Assembly (NCBI GenBank): GCA_000153145.1
Contig: CH672415.1
Coordinates: 63,827 to 127,826, forward strand
DNA: 64,000 bases
Source: a marine actinobacterium PHSC20C1
GTDB lineage: Bacteria; Actinomycetota; Actinomycetes; Actinomycetales; Microbacteriaceae
Direction: 5' to 3'
The notes under the pieces were generated by a model that was not told where the DNA came from, ran no database searches, and was given only the letters and a program-made list of their open reading frames with translations. This document shows, piece by piece, positions 55,988 to 64,000 of the stretch; within the stretch, counting starts at the first letter, position 1; each line of letters begins with the position of its first letter. The translations under genes were made by a program, and so were the position numbers.

Positions 55988-57021
55988 TGGACGTATGGGG
56001 AATCGTTTGGCTTGGCGTGCTGCTGATCGTCAACGCATTTTTTGTCGCCGCAGAGTTCGCTGTGATCTCTGCACGGCGTTCACAGATCGAACCTCGTGCT
56101 CTCGCTGGTTCACGCTCGGCCAAAACCGCGCTGTGGGCGATGGAACACGCAACTCTGATGTTGGCGGCCTGCCAGTTGGGAATCACGATTGCTTCACTGC
56201 TGATCTTGAACGTCTCAGAACCCGCAATCCACCACCTGTTAGAGATTCCGCTCGCGCTGACGGGGCTGAGCGAAGAACTCATCGGCACTATTGCGTTCAT
56301 TCTCGCGCTCATTATCGTGTCGTTCCTGCACGTGGTGCTTGGCGAAATGGTGCCGAAGAACCTCTCGTTCTCCGTTCCCGACCGTGCGGTGTTAATTCTT
56401 GCGCCGCCGCTCGTGTTCATCGCAACAGTGTTCCGCCCGATCATTGTCACGCTCAATGCGGCAGCCAACGGCATCCTTCGACTATTTGGTGTCACGCCGA
56501 AGAACGAGGCGAATAGTGTGTTCACTCTCGACGAGGTGGCGACGATTGTTGCGCAGTCCACTCGCGAAGGCGTACTCACGGATGCTGGGGGAACGCTCAA
56601 TGGCGCCTTCGAGTTCACGTCTAAGAAAGTGAAAGATGTCGCTATCCCGATGTCGGGGCTGGTCACTTTGCCAGAGGACGCAGCACCCGCAGATCTTGAG
56701 AAGGCGGTCGCGCAACGGGGGTTCTCGCGCTACATCCTGCTGAACGAGGCCGGCGAGCCAACGGGTTACTTGCATTTGAAAGACGTCATCGACCTCGAGG
56801 AGAGCGAGTTTCTGGAGCCGGTTCCACCGAAACGGATTCGTCAGCTCATCTCGATGTATGACGAGACCGATATCGAGGATGCGCTCGCAACGATGCGGCG
56901 CTCTGGAGTTCACGTCGCTCACAGTTTTGATGCGAATGGTGAAACCACGGGTGTCCTGTTCCTTGAGGACATCATCGAGGTACTTGTCGGTGAGGTGCAA
57001 GACGCGACTCGGCGTCGCTAG
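55987..57021 (+). CDS. CNNM-type membrane protein (DUF21-CBS), short paralogue
   Basis: A 344-residue paralogue of the previous protein. DUF21 features are FFVAAEFAVISARRSQIE, ACQLGITIASLLIL and LGEMVPKNLSFSVPD; the CBS pair ends with GVLFLEDIIEVLVGEVQDATRRR. It lacks the CorC/HlyC C-terminal domain. Pairs of one long and one short CNNM gene are common in actinobacteria and may form a heteromer. ATG 55987 overlaps the upstream stop by one base. Confidence 0.9.
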   Translation: MDVWGIVWLGVLLIVNAFFVAAEFAVISARRSQIEPRALAGSRSAKTALWAMEHATLMLAACQLGITIASLLILNVSEPAIHHLLEIPLALTGLSEELIGTIAFILALIIVSFLHVVLGEMVPKNLSFSVPDRAVLILAPPLVFIATVFRPIIVTLNAAANGILRLFGVTPKNEANSVFTLDEVATIVAQSTREGVLTDAGGTLNGAFEFTSKKVKDVAIPMSGLVTLPEDAAPADLEKAVAQRGFSRYILLNEAGEPTGYLHLKDVIDLEESEFLEPVPPKRIRQLISMYDETDIEDALATMRRSGVHVAHSFDANGETTGVLFLEDIIEVLVGEVQDATRRR

Positions 57022-57042
57022 CACCACGGTCAACTATCGTTG

Positions 57043-57894
57043 ATGACTATGGGAGCGGACGAGAGCTGGAGTGCTGCAGATGCAGCACGTCACATCGCGG
57101 TTCCACGACCTAACGACGATAAGTACAGCCGTGGTGTCCTCGGGGTCATTACGGGGTCTGTCCAGTATCCTGGCGCCGCTGTCCTCGGTGTGGAAGCGGC
57201 GCTCCGCGCGGGAGTTGGGATGGTGCGCTACCTGGGGTCGCAGCGCGCTCAAGACCTGATCTTGCAGCGCAGACCTGAAGCAGTGATGTCTGCTGGGCGA
57301 GTGCAAGCGTGGCTCATTGGCTCCGGCATGGATTACGCAGATCGTGAAGATGCTGCGGAAACCCTCATCACTAACGCTCTCTCTCAGGCTGTGCCCATCG
57401 TGCTGGATGGGGGAGCGATTGACGTGGCAACGCGCGCGACAGGCCCGGTCGTTGTGACCCCGCACTTTCGCGAGCTTGCTCGGCTCCTCGATGAGCCTGT
57501 CGAGAGCATCGCGGCTGACCCTGAGCGGTGGGCTCGCGAGGCAGCATTGCGGCTTGGCGTTACCGTTCTCCTGAAGGGGCACATCACCTACGTAACCGAC
57601 GGCGCCACGACAGTTTCTGTCTCGGCGGCACCCCCATGGTTAGCCACTGCCGGAGCCGGAGATGCCCTTGGTGGCATATTGGGCTCGCTCGTGGCAACCC
57701 ATAGCGACGAAGTGCTTGCTGATCCGCGCCTGCTCGTGGGGCTTGCGGCGACAGCATCCTTCATTCACGGTGCAGCCGCGCAGCGAGCAAGCGCCGGCGG
57801 CCCGCTCACGATCCTCGATCTCTGCGCGCATGTGCCGGCGGCGATTGCCGACATCCTTCAGAGCGACGGACCAGTCGCTAACCCAGTGTGGTGA
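57043..57894 (+). CDS. nnrD: ADP-dependent NAD(P)H-hydrate dehydratase
   Basis: A 283-residue ribokinase-fold repair enzyme that dehydrates S-NAD(P)HX using ADP. YSRGVLGVITGSVQYPGAAVL, VVVTPHFRELARLL and ATAGAGDALGGILGSLVATH (near residues 200-219) are the family motifs; there is no NnrE epimerase domain. A TTG at 57040 precedes the ATG at 57043. The 3' end overlaps the next gene. It is 21 bases downstream of the CNNM gene, perhaps in the same transcript. Confidence 0.92.
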   Translation: MTMGADESWSAADAARHIAVPRPNDDKYSRGVLGVITGSVQYPGAAVLGVEAALRAGVGMVRYLGSQRAQDLILQRRPEAVMSAGRVQAWLIGSGMDYADREDAAETLITNALSQAVPIVLDGGAIDVATRATGPVVVTPHFRELARLLDEPVESIAADPERWAREAALRLGVTVLLKGHITYVTDGATTVSVSAAPPWLATAGAGDALGGILGSLVATHSDEVLADPRLLVGLAATASFIHGAAAQRASAGGPLTILDLCAHVPAAIADILQSDGPVANPVW

Positions 57895-59132
57895 ACAAAC
57901 ACGTCAGCAGCCCGCTTTCGCTGTGGCTGACATTCATCGCAGTTCATCTCGTGCTCGGCCTGCTGAATCTTTCTGCGCCTGGGCTTCCGCTTGGCGACGT
58001 GACAATCGTTTATGCGCGCTGGGCAGAACAGGCATACGCCTCCGGTGTTGTCGTTGGTGTCGATATGCCGTGGGTATATCCGTTGCTGGCACTCGTGCCG
58101 ATCCTGGCGTCAGTGACCTTCGGTCTCGAACATATCGCGGCAGCCTGGCTAGTAATGGTGATGTTGGTCAACGTGCTTGCGCTGGGATTCCTCACTCGAT
58201 GGGGTCGATCGCGCAGAGGCGTCGTCGCTGGTTGGTGGTGGGCAGCCTTTCTGCTCGTACTCGGTCCCATTGCGCTCGCGAGGATCGACGCAGTGACTGT
58301 TGCGCTCGCGATCATCGGTGTTCGGCTGCTTCGGACGAACCCCCAGACGGCTGGAATCGTGTTGGCCTGCGCAACCTGGGTCAAAGTGTGGCCTGCAGCA
58401 CTTGTGCTTGCGGCTCTTATTGCTGTGCGCTCACGCTGGAAGGTAGCAGTTGCTGCGGCCGCGACAAGTGCGACGATTGTCGTGTTCGCACTGCTCGCAG
58501 GAGCCGAGGCGAATGTATTTAGTTTCATCACCGAGCAGACGGGGCGAGGCATCCAGATCGAGTCCCCCCTCGCCGGCTTCTGGCTGTGGAAGATTGTTGC
58601 GGGCGTGCCAGAGACGTTCATTTACTATGACTCTGACATTTTGACGTTCCAGATCACTGGCGCAGGGGTTGCCGTTGCGGCCTCGGCGATGACGCCGCTG
58701 CTCGCGCTTGTCGTCGTGGCGATCGCTCTTCTCGGAACAAGAGCAGTGCGCGCGGGAGCCAGTGCTGTGAGCGTGCTACCGATGCTTAGTCTCGCGCTTG
58801 TAGCCGCGTTGATCGTTGTGAACAAGGTGGGGTCCCCTCAGTTCATTTCTTGGCTCGCTGTACCCATCGTGCTCGGCCTGCTGACTCGCGGCGTTCAAGG
58901 GGCCCCGCGTTTTAAAGTGCCGGCCGTGCTCGGCCTTCTCATCGCGGCGCTCACGCACGGGGTCTATCCGTACCTTTACCACCTGCTCTTGGCGGCGAAT
59001 CCTGTCATGATCGCGCTGTTGAGTCTGCGAAATCTACTGCTCGTCGTTTTGTTAGTCTGGGCGATCGTGGGGCTGGCGAAGCTCGCTAGGTCATCACAAC
59101 CCGTCCATCACCCCGAAAAGGAGTCAGCATGA
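57888..59132 (+). CDS. Multi-pass membrane protein, GT87/DUF2029-type glycosyltransferase
   Basis: A 414-residue hydrophobic protein with about ten helices. GLPLGDVTIVYARWAEQAYA in the first outer loop carries the Asp typical of GT-C catalytic sites. ATWVKVWPAALVLAALIAVR (KxWP motif) is characteristic of DUF2029/GT87 polyprenyl-phosphate-mannose-dependent transferases. GTG 57888 or GTG 57891 may start; both overlap nnrD. It is followed with a 4-base overlap by the thiamine-binding-type gene. Cell-wall or lipoglycan mannosylation is inferred from family only. Confidence 0.82.
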   Translation: MVNKHVSSPLSLWLTFIAVHLVLGLLNLSAPGLPLGDVTIVYARWAEQAYASGVVVGVDMPWVYPLLALVPILASVTFGLEHIAAAWLVMVMLVNVLALGFLTRWGRSRRGVVAGWWWAAFLLVLGPIALARIDAVTVALAIIGVRLLRTNPQTAGIVLACATWVKVWPAALVLAALIAVRSRWKVAVAAAATSATIVVFALLAGAEANVFSFITEQTGRGIQIESPLAGFWLWKIVAGVPETFIYYDSDILTFQITGAGVAVAASAMTPLLALVVVAIALLGTRAVRAGASAVSVLPMLSLALVAALIVVNKVGSPQFISWLAVPIVLGLLTRGVQGAPRFKVPAVLGLLIAALTHGVYPYLYHLLLAANPVMIALLSLRNLLLVVLLVWAIVGLAKLARSSQPVHHPEKESA

Positions 59133-59440
59133 TCGTCGCATTCTCAGTAGCACCCAGTGGTGGACCCGATGGAACAGACTCGGTACACAATGCAGTGGCT
59201 GCAGCAGTTAAAGTGGTCAGGGACTCAGGACTTCCCAACCAGACAGACTCAATGTTCACCACGATCGAAGGCGATTGGGATGAAGTATTTGCTGTCGTCA
59301 AGGCCGCGACCGAGGCCGTCGGCGCGTTTGGGTCGCGCGTTTCGCTCGTGCTGAAAGCTGACATCCGCCCGGGTCACACTGGCGAGATGTCTGGCAAGGT
59401 TGAGCGACTAGAAGAAGCAATCATCCGCTCGGAGAGCTAG
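59129..59440 (+). CDS. MTH1187/YkoF-type thiamine-binding protein
   Basis: A 103-residue ferredoxin-like protein. It starts MIVAFSVAPSGGPDGTDSVH; DSMFTTIEGDWDEVFAVVKAA and SLVLKADIRPG are conserved in the MTH1187 family, whose YkoF-type members bind thiamine. AAAAGGAGTC precedes the ATG, and the start overlaps the GT87 gene stop by 4 bases. The role in this operon is unknown. Confidence 0.85.
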   Translation: MIVAFSVAPSGGPDGTDSVHNAVAAAVKVVRDSGLPNQTDSMFTTIEGDWDEVFAVVKAATEAVGAFGSRVSLVLKADIRPGHTGEMSGKVERLEEAIIRSES

Positions 59441-59470
59441 CTAGCTCTCCGAGTTCACAACGGCCGCTGC

Positions 59471-60142
59471 CTACAGGTGGTGCATCGTGTCGGTCTCGAT
59501 GAGGATTCCATCTTCGAGGGCTCGCTTGCGCAGGGCAACCTTTGTTCCGACATCGAAGCCCGCAACACGGTACTTCTCGCGGATGCGCTTGAGGTAGCTC
59601 TTTGCAGTCTCCTCGGAAATGCTGAGCTGGTACGCGACCGACTTCACGGGCTCGCCACCACCGTATAGCGCCATGACGCGACGCTCCTGAGCGCTGAGCT
59701 TGGGGGCACCGCCGATTTCGTCCGCATTGATCGCGAGGTCCAGTTCGGCGGAAATGAACGATTCGCCCTTTGCGGCGGCACGGATAGCTTCAACAATCAT
59801 GTCGGCATCTTCGCTCTTCACAAGGTACCCGAGGGCGCCAGCGGCAAGTGCTTCCCGAACTACGTTTGGTTCAGAGTAGGTGCTCATGAGGACGACGCGC
59901 ACGTTCATCGACTTGAGCGTGTTGATCTTGAGCGAGACAGGGATGTTGTCTTTGAGGTCAAGGTCGAGCAAGACAACGTCGACGGGAAACTCAGGGTGAA
60001 TCGTGAGCTCGGGCCACGTCGGCACGGCAACGACCATATCGATGTCGGCCGCAGCCTTGCGGATCCACTCGGTGAGAGCGCCGAGCAACATCCGGTGGTC
60101 GTCAACGATTGCGAGACGGATGCGCTTTGTTGGTTCAGTCAC
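59471..60142 (-). CDS. NarL-type response regulator
   Basis: A 223-residue two-component regulator. The receiver domain has acidic Asp14/Asp15 (AIVDDHRML), phosphoacceptor Asp60 (VVLLDLDL), Ser/Thr in LMSTYSEP and Lys in GYLVKSED. The C-terminal LuxR-type helix-turn-helix is LSAQERRVMALYGGGEPVKS...SEETAKSYLKRIREKY. It is the last gene of a unit with the membrane protein (37 bases upstream) and the sensor kinase. Target genes are unknown. Confidence 0.94.
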   Translation of the reverse strand: MTEPTKRIRLAIVDDHRMLLGALTEWIRKAAADIDMVVAVPTWPELTIHPEFPVDVVLLDLDLKDNIPVSLKINTLKSMNVRVVLMSTYSEPNVVREALAAGALGYLVKSEDADMIVEAIRAAAKGESFISAELDLAINADEIGGAPKLSAQERRVMALYGGGEPVKSVAYQLSISEETAKSYLKRIREKYRVAGFDVGTKVALRKRALEDGILIETDTMHHL

Positions 60143-60179
60143 AATGAATTCCTCTAGTAGATCGTCTTATCTTACGAAT

Positions 60180-61433
60180 TTATTGGTCAGCGGGGTTATC
60201 GACAAGGCATTCGATGTCGAGTCGCACGCTAGAGTCCTCGGTGGAATCGGTGTAGCTGCCGACCTTAGCGACAGCTTCCCACGTGGACGCGTCGATCCGA
60301 TTTCGGATCACGCCGATAGAGGTGATCGTGATTCCGATCGCCACTTTGTCTTCGAAGCCGGGTGCAATAACGCTTGTTGATGGCGCAATAGTAATGTGCA
60401 CCGAATTCTTGGCGCCCCGCTTCGTCGTGTCTGTTACAAACAACCATGCAGTCGATAACAGGCCATCACGCTGTACAGGGTCGAGGAGCCCTGCAAGGCT
60501 GCCCTTGTCAGTGAGTCTGACCGATTTGCCGAGAAGGTCTGACTCCATGATTGCGTGATACAGCCAGGTTTCGCGGCGACCCTCAATGAGGTGGAGCCGC
60601 AGCTCGGTGGCCAAAGAGGCCGCCGTCGAGGCGATCTTGGGGGCCAGCGGAAGCTTTGTTGACCCGTTGGCAACGGAGTCGAGTAGCTTCTCGGCGGCGA
60701 GGTCTAGGCGCGCGAGTTCTTCGGATGCCATCATTCCCACCGCAAAACGCGGTGCTGTGAGCGTGCTTTGCACGAGCACCCGATCGAGCTCTACTTGGAC
60801 GAGACGGCGGAAGTTGCTGATGAGCGCGAGCCCGATCACTGTCGGAAGCACTGCGAAGGCGACGGCGGTGATCTGAGGAGCAAGGTTGTCGACAGCCAAG
60901 GGCACGTTCACGGCAACGGCGATCACAAGCGCGACGCCAATGACAGACACTGCAACGATGATGTCCGAACTGGGGCGAACGGTGAGAACGAGAAGCAGCG
61001 TCATGCCGGCGGCAATCGCTGAAGTAGCGTAACCGCCGATGTCATGCAGCGGCCAAATGGCATATAGGTCGAGCGCCACTACCGCAGCCAACCCGATAAG
61101 GAAGAGGGCGAACATCCAGTGGGGAAGCTGGCCGCTCACCAGTTGCACTGTCGCGATTGTGCCAACGATGACAACGATCAAGATAATCCAGGCGATAGCC
61201 GCAGGCATCGGATTCGGGTACTGATCCCACTGAGCGACAAGCCAGACGAGTCCGTAGATCGCACGCAGGCTCACCAGAACGGCAGCGCCAACGCCGACAA
61301 ACCCTGTTCCTAGGCTCGTAAGCCTCGGGGTGTCTTCGCCAGCGAGACGACGCACGGCTGCGCTCTTTGAGTGGCGGGGCTTTCCGCCGAGAATAACGCC
61401 GAGAGTGTTTTCTTCTGGGGGAGCGTACGTCAT
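60180..61433 (-). CDS. Membrane protein with six helices and a kinase-like cytoplasmic region
   Basis: A 417-residue protein. The N-terminal 40 residues are polar, six hydrophobic helices lie between about 42 and 206, and a cytoplasmic part of about 210 residues follows. That part begins with a helical stretch (SNFRRLVQVELDRVLVQSTL...ELARLDLAAEKLLDSV) and ends with alternating strands (SVHITIAPSTSV..., VAIGITITSIGVIRNRID), which resembles a dimerisation plus degenerate ATPase layout. No H-box or DxGxG motif is seen. It overlaps the sensor kinase by 4 bases. Probably a partner or pseudokinase of that sensor; family not recognised. Confidence 0.65.
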   Translation of the reverse strand: MTYAPPEENTLGVILGGKPRHSKSAAVRRLAGEDTPRLTSLGTGFVGVGAAVLVSLRAIYGLVWLVAQWDQYPNPMPAAIAWIILIVVIVGTIATVQLVSGQLPHWMFALFLIGLAAVVALDLYAIWPLHDIGGYATSAIAAGMTLLLVLTVRPSSDIIVAVSVIGVALVIAVAVNVPLAVDNLAPQITAVAFAVLPTVIGLALISNFRRLVQVELDRVLVQSTLTAPRFAVGMMASEELARLDLAAEKLLDSVANGSTKLPLAPKIASTAASLATELRLHLIEGRRETWLYHAIMESDLLGKSVRLTDKGSLAGLLDPVQRDGLLSTAWLFVTDTTKRGAKNSVHITIAPSTSVIAPGFEDKVAIGITITSIGVIRNRIDASTWEAVAKVGSYTDSTEDSSVRLDIECLVDNPADQ

Positions 61434-62611
61434 CGCGGAACCTCCAAGACGACTGTTGTACCTGAACCAGGAGTAGAGAACAGGCGAGCCTGTCCTCCCA
61501 CTTCTTTCAGGCGGGCAACAACTGATTCTTTGAATCCGAGACTCGCTGAGTCAACATCGTCGAGTACGAAGCCGACACCGGAGTCAGTGATCATGGCGCG
61601 CACGGTCGTATCGTCTTCCGTAATCGTGACGTGCGCGTCGGTGACACCGGAATGGCGACGAACATTCTCTAAACATTCCGCAAGTGCAAGCAGGAATGCA
61701 TCCAAGACGTCGCTCGGCAACAAAACTTGACCTGTGCCGTGCCAGCTGACCTCAAGGCCCATGCGTCCAAAGCGCTGCTTGACCGACTCAAGCGTCGTAC
61801 CCAATACTGTTTCGCTCACGGGAGTGCTTAGGTTGTAGTCGCCAGAAGCCTGGGGCGTTGGAGTCGCACCGAGACGTAACTGCCGAAGCAATCGCGCGTC
61901 ATCGCCAGCCTGCTGACGCATGGCGTCCGCAGAAACGCCGACTCCGGAGTGGGCAAGCAGCGTGAGAGTCGCCAAAACAGTGTCATGGAGAAGGCGGGCG
62001 CCCTGTCGGCGCTGCGCCTCCGTCTCACTAGCTTGACGCTCTGCCCGGTGAGCGCGGCCAATGCTCGCAATACGGCGAACAGCCTGCGGCACGCCAGAGC
62101 TGATCCAGAATCCGATTAGCGCGGCGAGAATCCAGCCGAAAGTGAGCAGAGCAAGAGTGCGGATGGGACTCTGGAACGGGAGGAGTGCAAACACGGTACT
62201 GCCCGCGACAGCAAGAAAACTTGCGAGCAGAATTAAGCGTCGCGTAAGAGTTGTCGTAAGCACGATTGCGAGGCACGCCAATGACGCTGACGAAAGCTGA
62301 GCGGCCGCGGAGAGCCCGGCCTGACTCGGACCGCCTGAGGTTCCGGCGATGAGCAAAACAACAACTATCCCCGCAACAAATGACGGAACGACCCACGCGA
62401 GCGAACGGCTACTTCCGACCTGAAACTGAAGAACCGCCATGATCAGATAGAGCGGAAGGCACAGCAACAGGGTGAACGATTGAACGGCACCCGGAATGCT
62501 CAGGCAGATGAGCGATACGGTCAAAAAGCTCAGGCTCGCTACCCGCGCAGTGCGCTGTAGTAGACGATCCCGTTCTTTCGCAATGAGGTCCATTTGTGGC
62601 AATGTTTGCAC
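61430..62611 (-). CDS. Sensor histidine kinase, HisKA_3 (NarX/DesK) type
   Basis: A 393-residue membrane kinase. Five to six helices fill residues about 25-172, without a large outer domain. The phosphoacceptor His209 is in GARLLHDTVLATLTLL, the HisKA_3 pattern that pairs with NarL-type regulators. The ATPase has the N-box CLENVRRHSGV (near 309), DSGVGF and GSGTTVVLEVP at the end. First gene of the three-gene operon. ATG 62611 is used; ATG 62593 is an alternative. Signal unknown. Confidence 0.93.
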   Translation of the reverse strand: MQTLPQMDLIAKERDRLLQRTARVASLSFLTVSLICLSIPGAVQSFTLLLCLPLYLIMAVLQFQVGSSRSLAWVVPSFVAGIVVVLLIAGTSGGPSQAGLSAAAQLSSASLACLAIVLTTTLTRRLILLASFLAVAGSTVFALLPFQSPIRTLALLTFGWILAALIGFWISSGVPQAVRRIASIGRAHRAERQASETEAQRRQGARLLHDTVLATLTLLAHSGVGVSADAMRQQAGDDARLLRQLRLGATPTPQASGDYNLSTPVSETVLGTTLESVKQRFGRMGLEVSWHGTGQVLLPSDVLDAFLLALAECLENVRRHSGVTDAHVTITEDDTTVRAMITDSGVGFVLDDVDSASLGFKESVVARLKEVGGQARLFSTPGSGTTVVLEVPR

Positions 62612-62708
62612 ATTTCGCCCCTCTCACGGGGGTGACGCACCGCCGTTTGTCATGAGTAATCGGCAATTACGCTCCAACACGCTCACCGCCGCGCGATTCT
62701 CAGGGGCC

Positions 62709-63914
62709 CTAAAGGTTGAGAAGGCGCTCTAACTGTGCGCTTACGAGGTCAGATTCGATGAGAAAACCGTCATGGCCGAACGGTGAGCTGATGACATGTG
62801 GCAGCGCTCCGTCGATGTTCGCCGGCAGAAATTCGGCGATAATTTCTTGCCCAGAAACGGGAAAGAGGCGGTCACTATCGATCCCGAGCACGAGGGCCGG
62901 CATTGTTGCGCGGCCGAGAGCCTGCTCAAGGGTGCCGCGACCGCGCGCAACATCGTGTGAACTCATGGCTTCGACGAGAGTGATGTAGCTGTTCGCATCG
63001 AACCGGCGGGCAAACTTATTGCCGTGAAAATCGAGGTAGCTCTCTACCGCGTAGCGACCGCCGCGGCCCCAGGGACTCACTTCGCTCTGCCAGGTTCGCG
63101 CAAATCGTCCATTCAACTCGTCGGACGAACGGTAGTTGATGAGCGCGAGTCGACGTGCCAGCGCCAGTCCGCGGTGGGGGCCGTCGCCGTCATCCGCGTC
63201 ATAGTAGGCGCCGTTTGCAAAGGCGGGGTCGGTGCGAATTGATTCCACTTGAACAGAATTGTGGGCGATTTGATCTGCCGTCGAGACTGGTGGCGCGGCG
63301 AGAATCGCGACCCTGTCGAGCCGTTCAGGATGCGCGACCGCCCACTCGAGCGCGTGCATCCCACCCATCGAACCGCCGATAACGGCCGCCCAACGACTAA
63401 TGCCCAGTGCATCGCTCAACGCTACTTGCGCGGCTACCTGATCGCGGATTGTGATGAAAGGGAAGCGGGCGCCAAACTCGGCTCCGTCTGGGGCATGGGA
63501 TGCCGGACCGGTGCTGCCCTGACACCCTCCCAAGATATTGGGAGTGACAACGAACCAGTGGTCAGTGTCGATTGCTTTGCCCGGACCGACGAGGTCATTC
63601 CACCATCCTGCAGTTGAATGCCCGTTGCCGGGACTGCCAGCAACGTGACTGTCTCCCGTGAGGGCATGCGCGATGAGGATTGCGTTCGATGCGTCGTCAT
63701 TGAGCGTGCCGCTCGTCTCAAACGCAATGCGCGCCGACGCGAGCCTGCCACTGAACTCGAGCGCGAGATCGGTGATGGTCACAAAGCGGCGTTGACCGAC
63801 CGGATCACCCTCACGCCATGCGCCCGTCGCCGGGGGCTTGCCGAGGAGTGAACGCACGTTTGCGTCGGTGATGAATGCCGAAGGAACAGTGTCTTCGGGT
63901 GTCTGCCAGTCCAT
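62709..63914 (-). CDS. metX: Homoserine O-acetyltransferase
   Basis: A 401-residue alpha/beta hydrolase-fold enzyme of methionine synthesis. The nucleophile is in GGSMGGMHALEWAVAHPER, with ALTGDSHVAG before it; VLGIDSDRLFPV and SSPFGHDGFLIE hold the catalytic Asp and His. The order and motifs match MetX; family members may be acetyl- or succinyl-specific, which cannot be read with certainty. It is usually followed or preceded by metY, which is not in the window. Confidence 0.93.
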   Translation of the reverse strand: MDWQTPEDTVPSAFITDANVRSLLGKPPATGAWREGDPVGQRRFVTITDLALEFSGRLASARIAFETSGTLNDDASNAILIAHALTGDSHVAGSPGNGHSTAGWWNDLVGPGKAIDTDHWFVVTPNILGGCQGSTGPASHAPDGAEFGARFPFITIRDQVAAQVALSDALGISRWAAVIGGSMGGMHALEWAVAHPERLDRVAILAAPPVSTADQIAHNSVQVESIRTDPAFANGAYYDADDGDGPHRGLALARRLALINYRSSDELNGRFARTWQSEVSPWGRGGRYAVESYLDFHGNKFARRFDANSYITLVEAMSSHDVARGRGTLEQALGRATMPALVLGIDSDRLFPVSGQEIIAEFLPANIDGALPHVISSPFGHDGFLIESDLVSAQLERLLNL

Positions 63915-63982
63915 GTCTCTTAAGTATCGCGAACTAACGCGTTCGACACGAAATTATTACGCCAACACGGAAGGAGTGACGA

Positions 63983-64000
63983 GTGAGTAAAGGGGTCGTA
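63983..64000 (+). CDS. Start of an unidentified gene, cut by the window edge
   Basis: GTG 63983 follows GGAAGGAG by 6 bases and opens a frame (MSKGVV) to the window end. It is divergent from metX. Only six codons are visible, so no function can be given. Confidence 0.4.

Overview
The window reads as chromosomal DNA from an actinobacterium, most likely of the family Microbacteriaceae (a Salinibacterium-like relative is my best guess from the 16S leader and gene order; no database was searched). The evidence is a 16S-23S-5S rRNA operon without spacer tRNAs, a tmRNA with the tag ANSKRTDFALAA, a fused E2/E1 2-oxoglutarate dehydrogenase (Kgd), a SigH/RsrA pair next to aroA-rsgA-hisN, actinobacterial FolP2 and GuaB1 homologues, and a DtxR/IdeR-type iron box.

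Bases 1 to about 12,660 are accessory DNA: part of an integrative element whose left end lies outside the window. It carries a type I DNA methyltransferase (hsdM, cut by the window edge), a small serine resolvase, a gene-poor stretch of about 1.1 kb with hairpin repeats, a lipoprotein, a replication module (compact family A DNA polymerase overlapping a large AAA+/SF3-like helicase), small membrane proteins, a decayed lipoprotein gene and a large serine integrase. The integrase start codon lies only about 15-20 bp from the C-terminal coding remnant of a TadC-like pilus gene, so the element appears to have entered tadC.

Bases 12,660-23,700 hold a Gfo/Idh/MocA oxidoreductase, a BCCT osmolyte transporter, the pseudopilin part of a Tad locus (four small translationally linked genes), an NAD(P)-binding SDR-like protein, a LysE exporter and an MFS transporter, then the core block prfB-ftsE-ftsX-smpB.

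Bases 23,700-30,990 hold a SIMPL-domain protein, a glutaredoxin-like protein, the nitric-oxide module nsrR-hmp with a clear NsrR-like operator, tmRNA (ssrA), the galE-galT-galK operon (all on the minus strand) and a GNAT acetyltransferase. Bases 31,000-37,231 are the rRNA operon with promoter, processing leader and terminator.

Bases 37,300-49,020 hold an IMPACT-family protein, folP2 with a RibD-C-type reductase, sdaA under a tandem glycine riboswitch, a siderophore-interacting reductase under an iron box, a hydrolase-OsmC fusion, a septum-formation lipoprotein, hisN-rsgA-aroA, and divergent sigH-rsrA whose SigH-type promoter lies at the aroA start. Bases 49,040-64,000 hold kgd, guaB1, two CNNM/CorC-type membrane proteins, nnrD with a GT87 membrane protein and a thiamine-binding-type protein, a three-gene two-component operon with an extra membrane protein, metX, and the first codons of one more gene. 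The most unusual parts are the mobile element and the three-gene signalling operon; I did not find a clearly new multi-gene defence or biosynthetic system.
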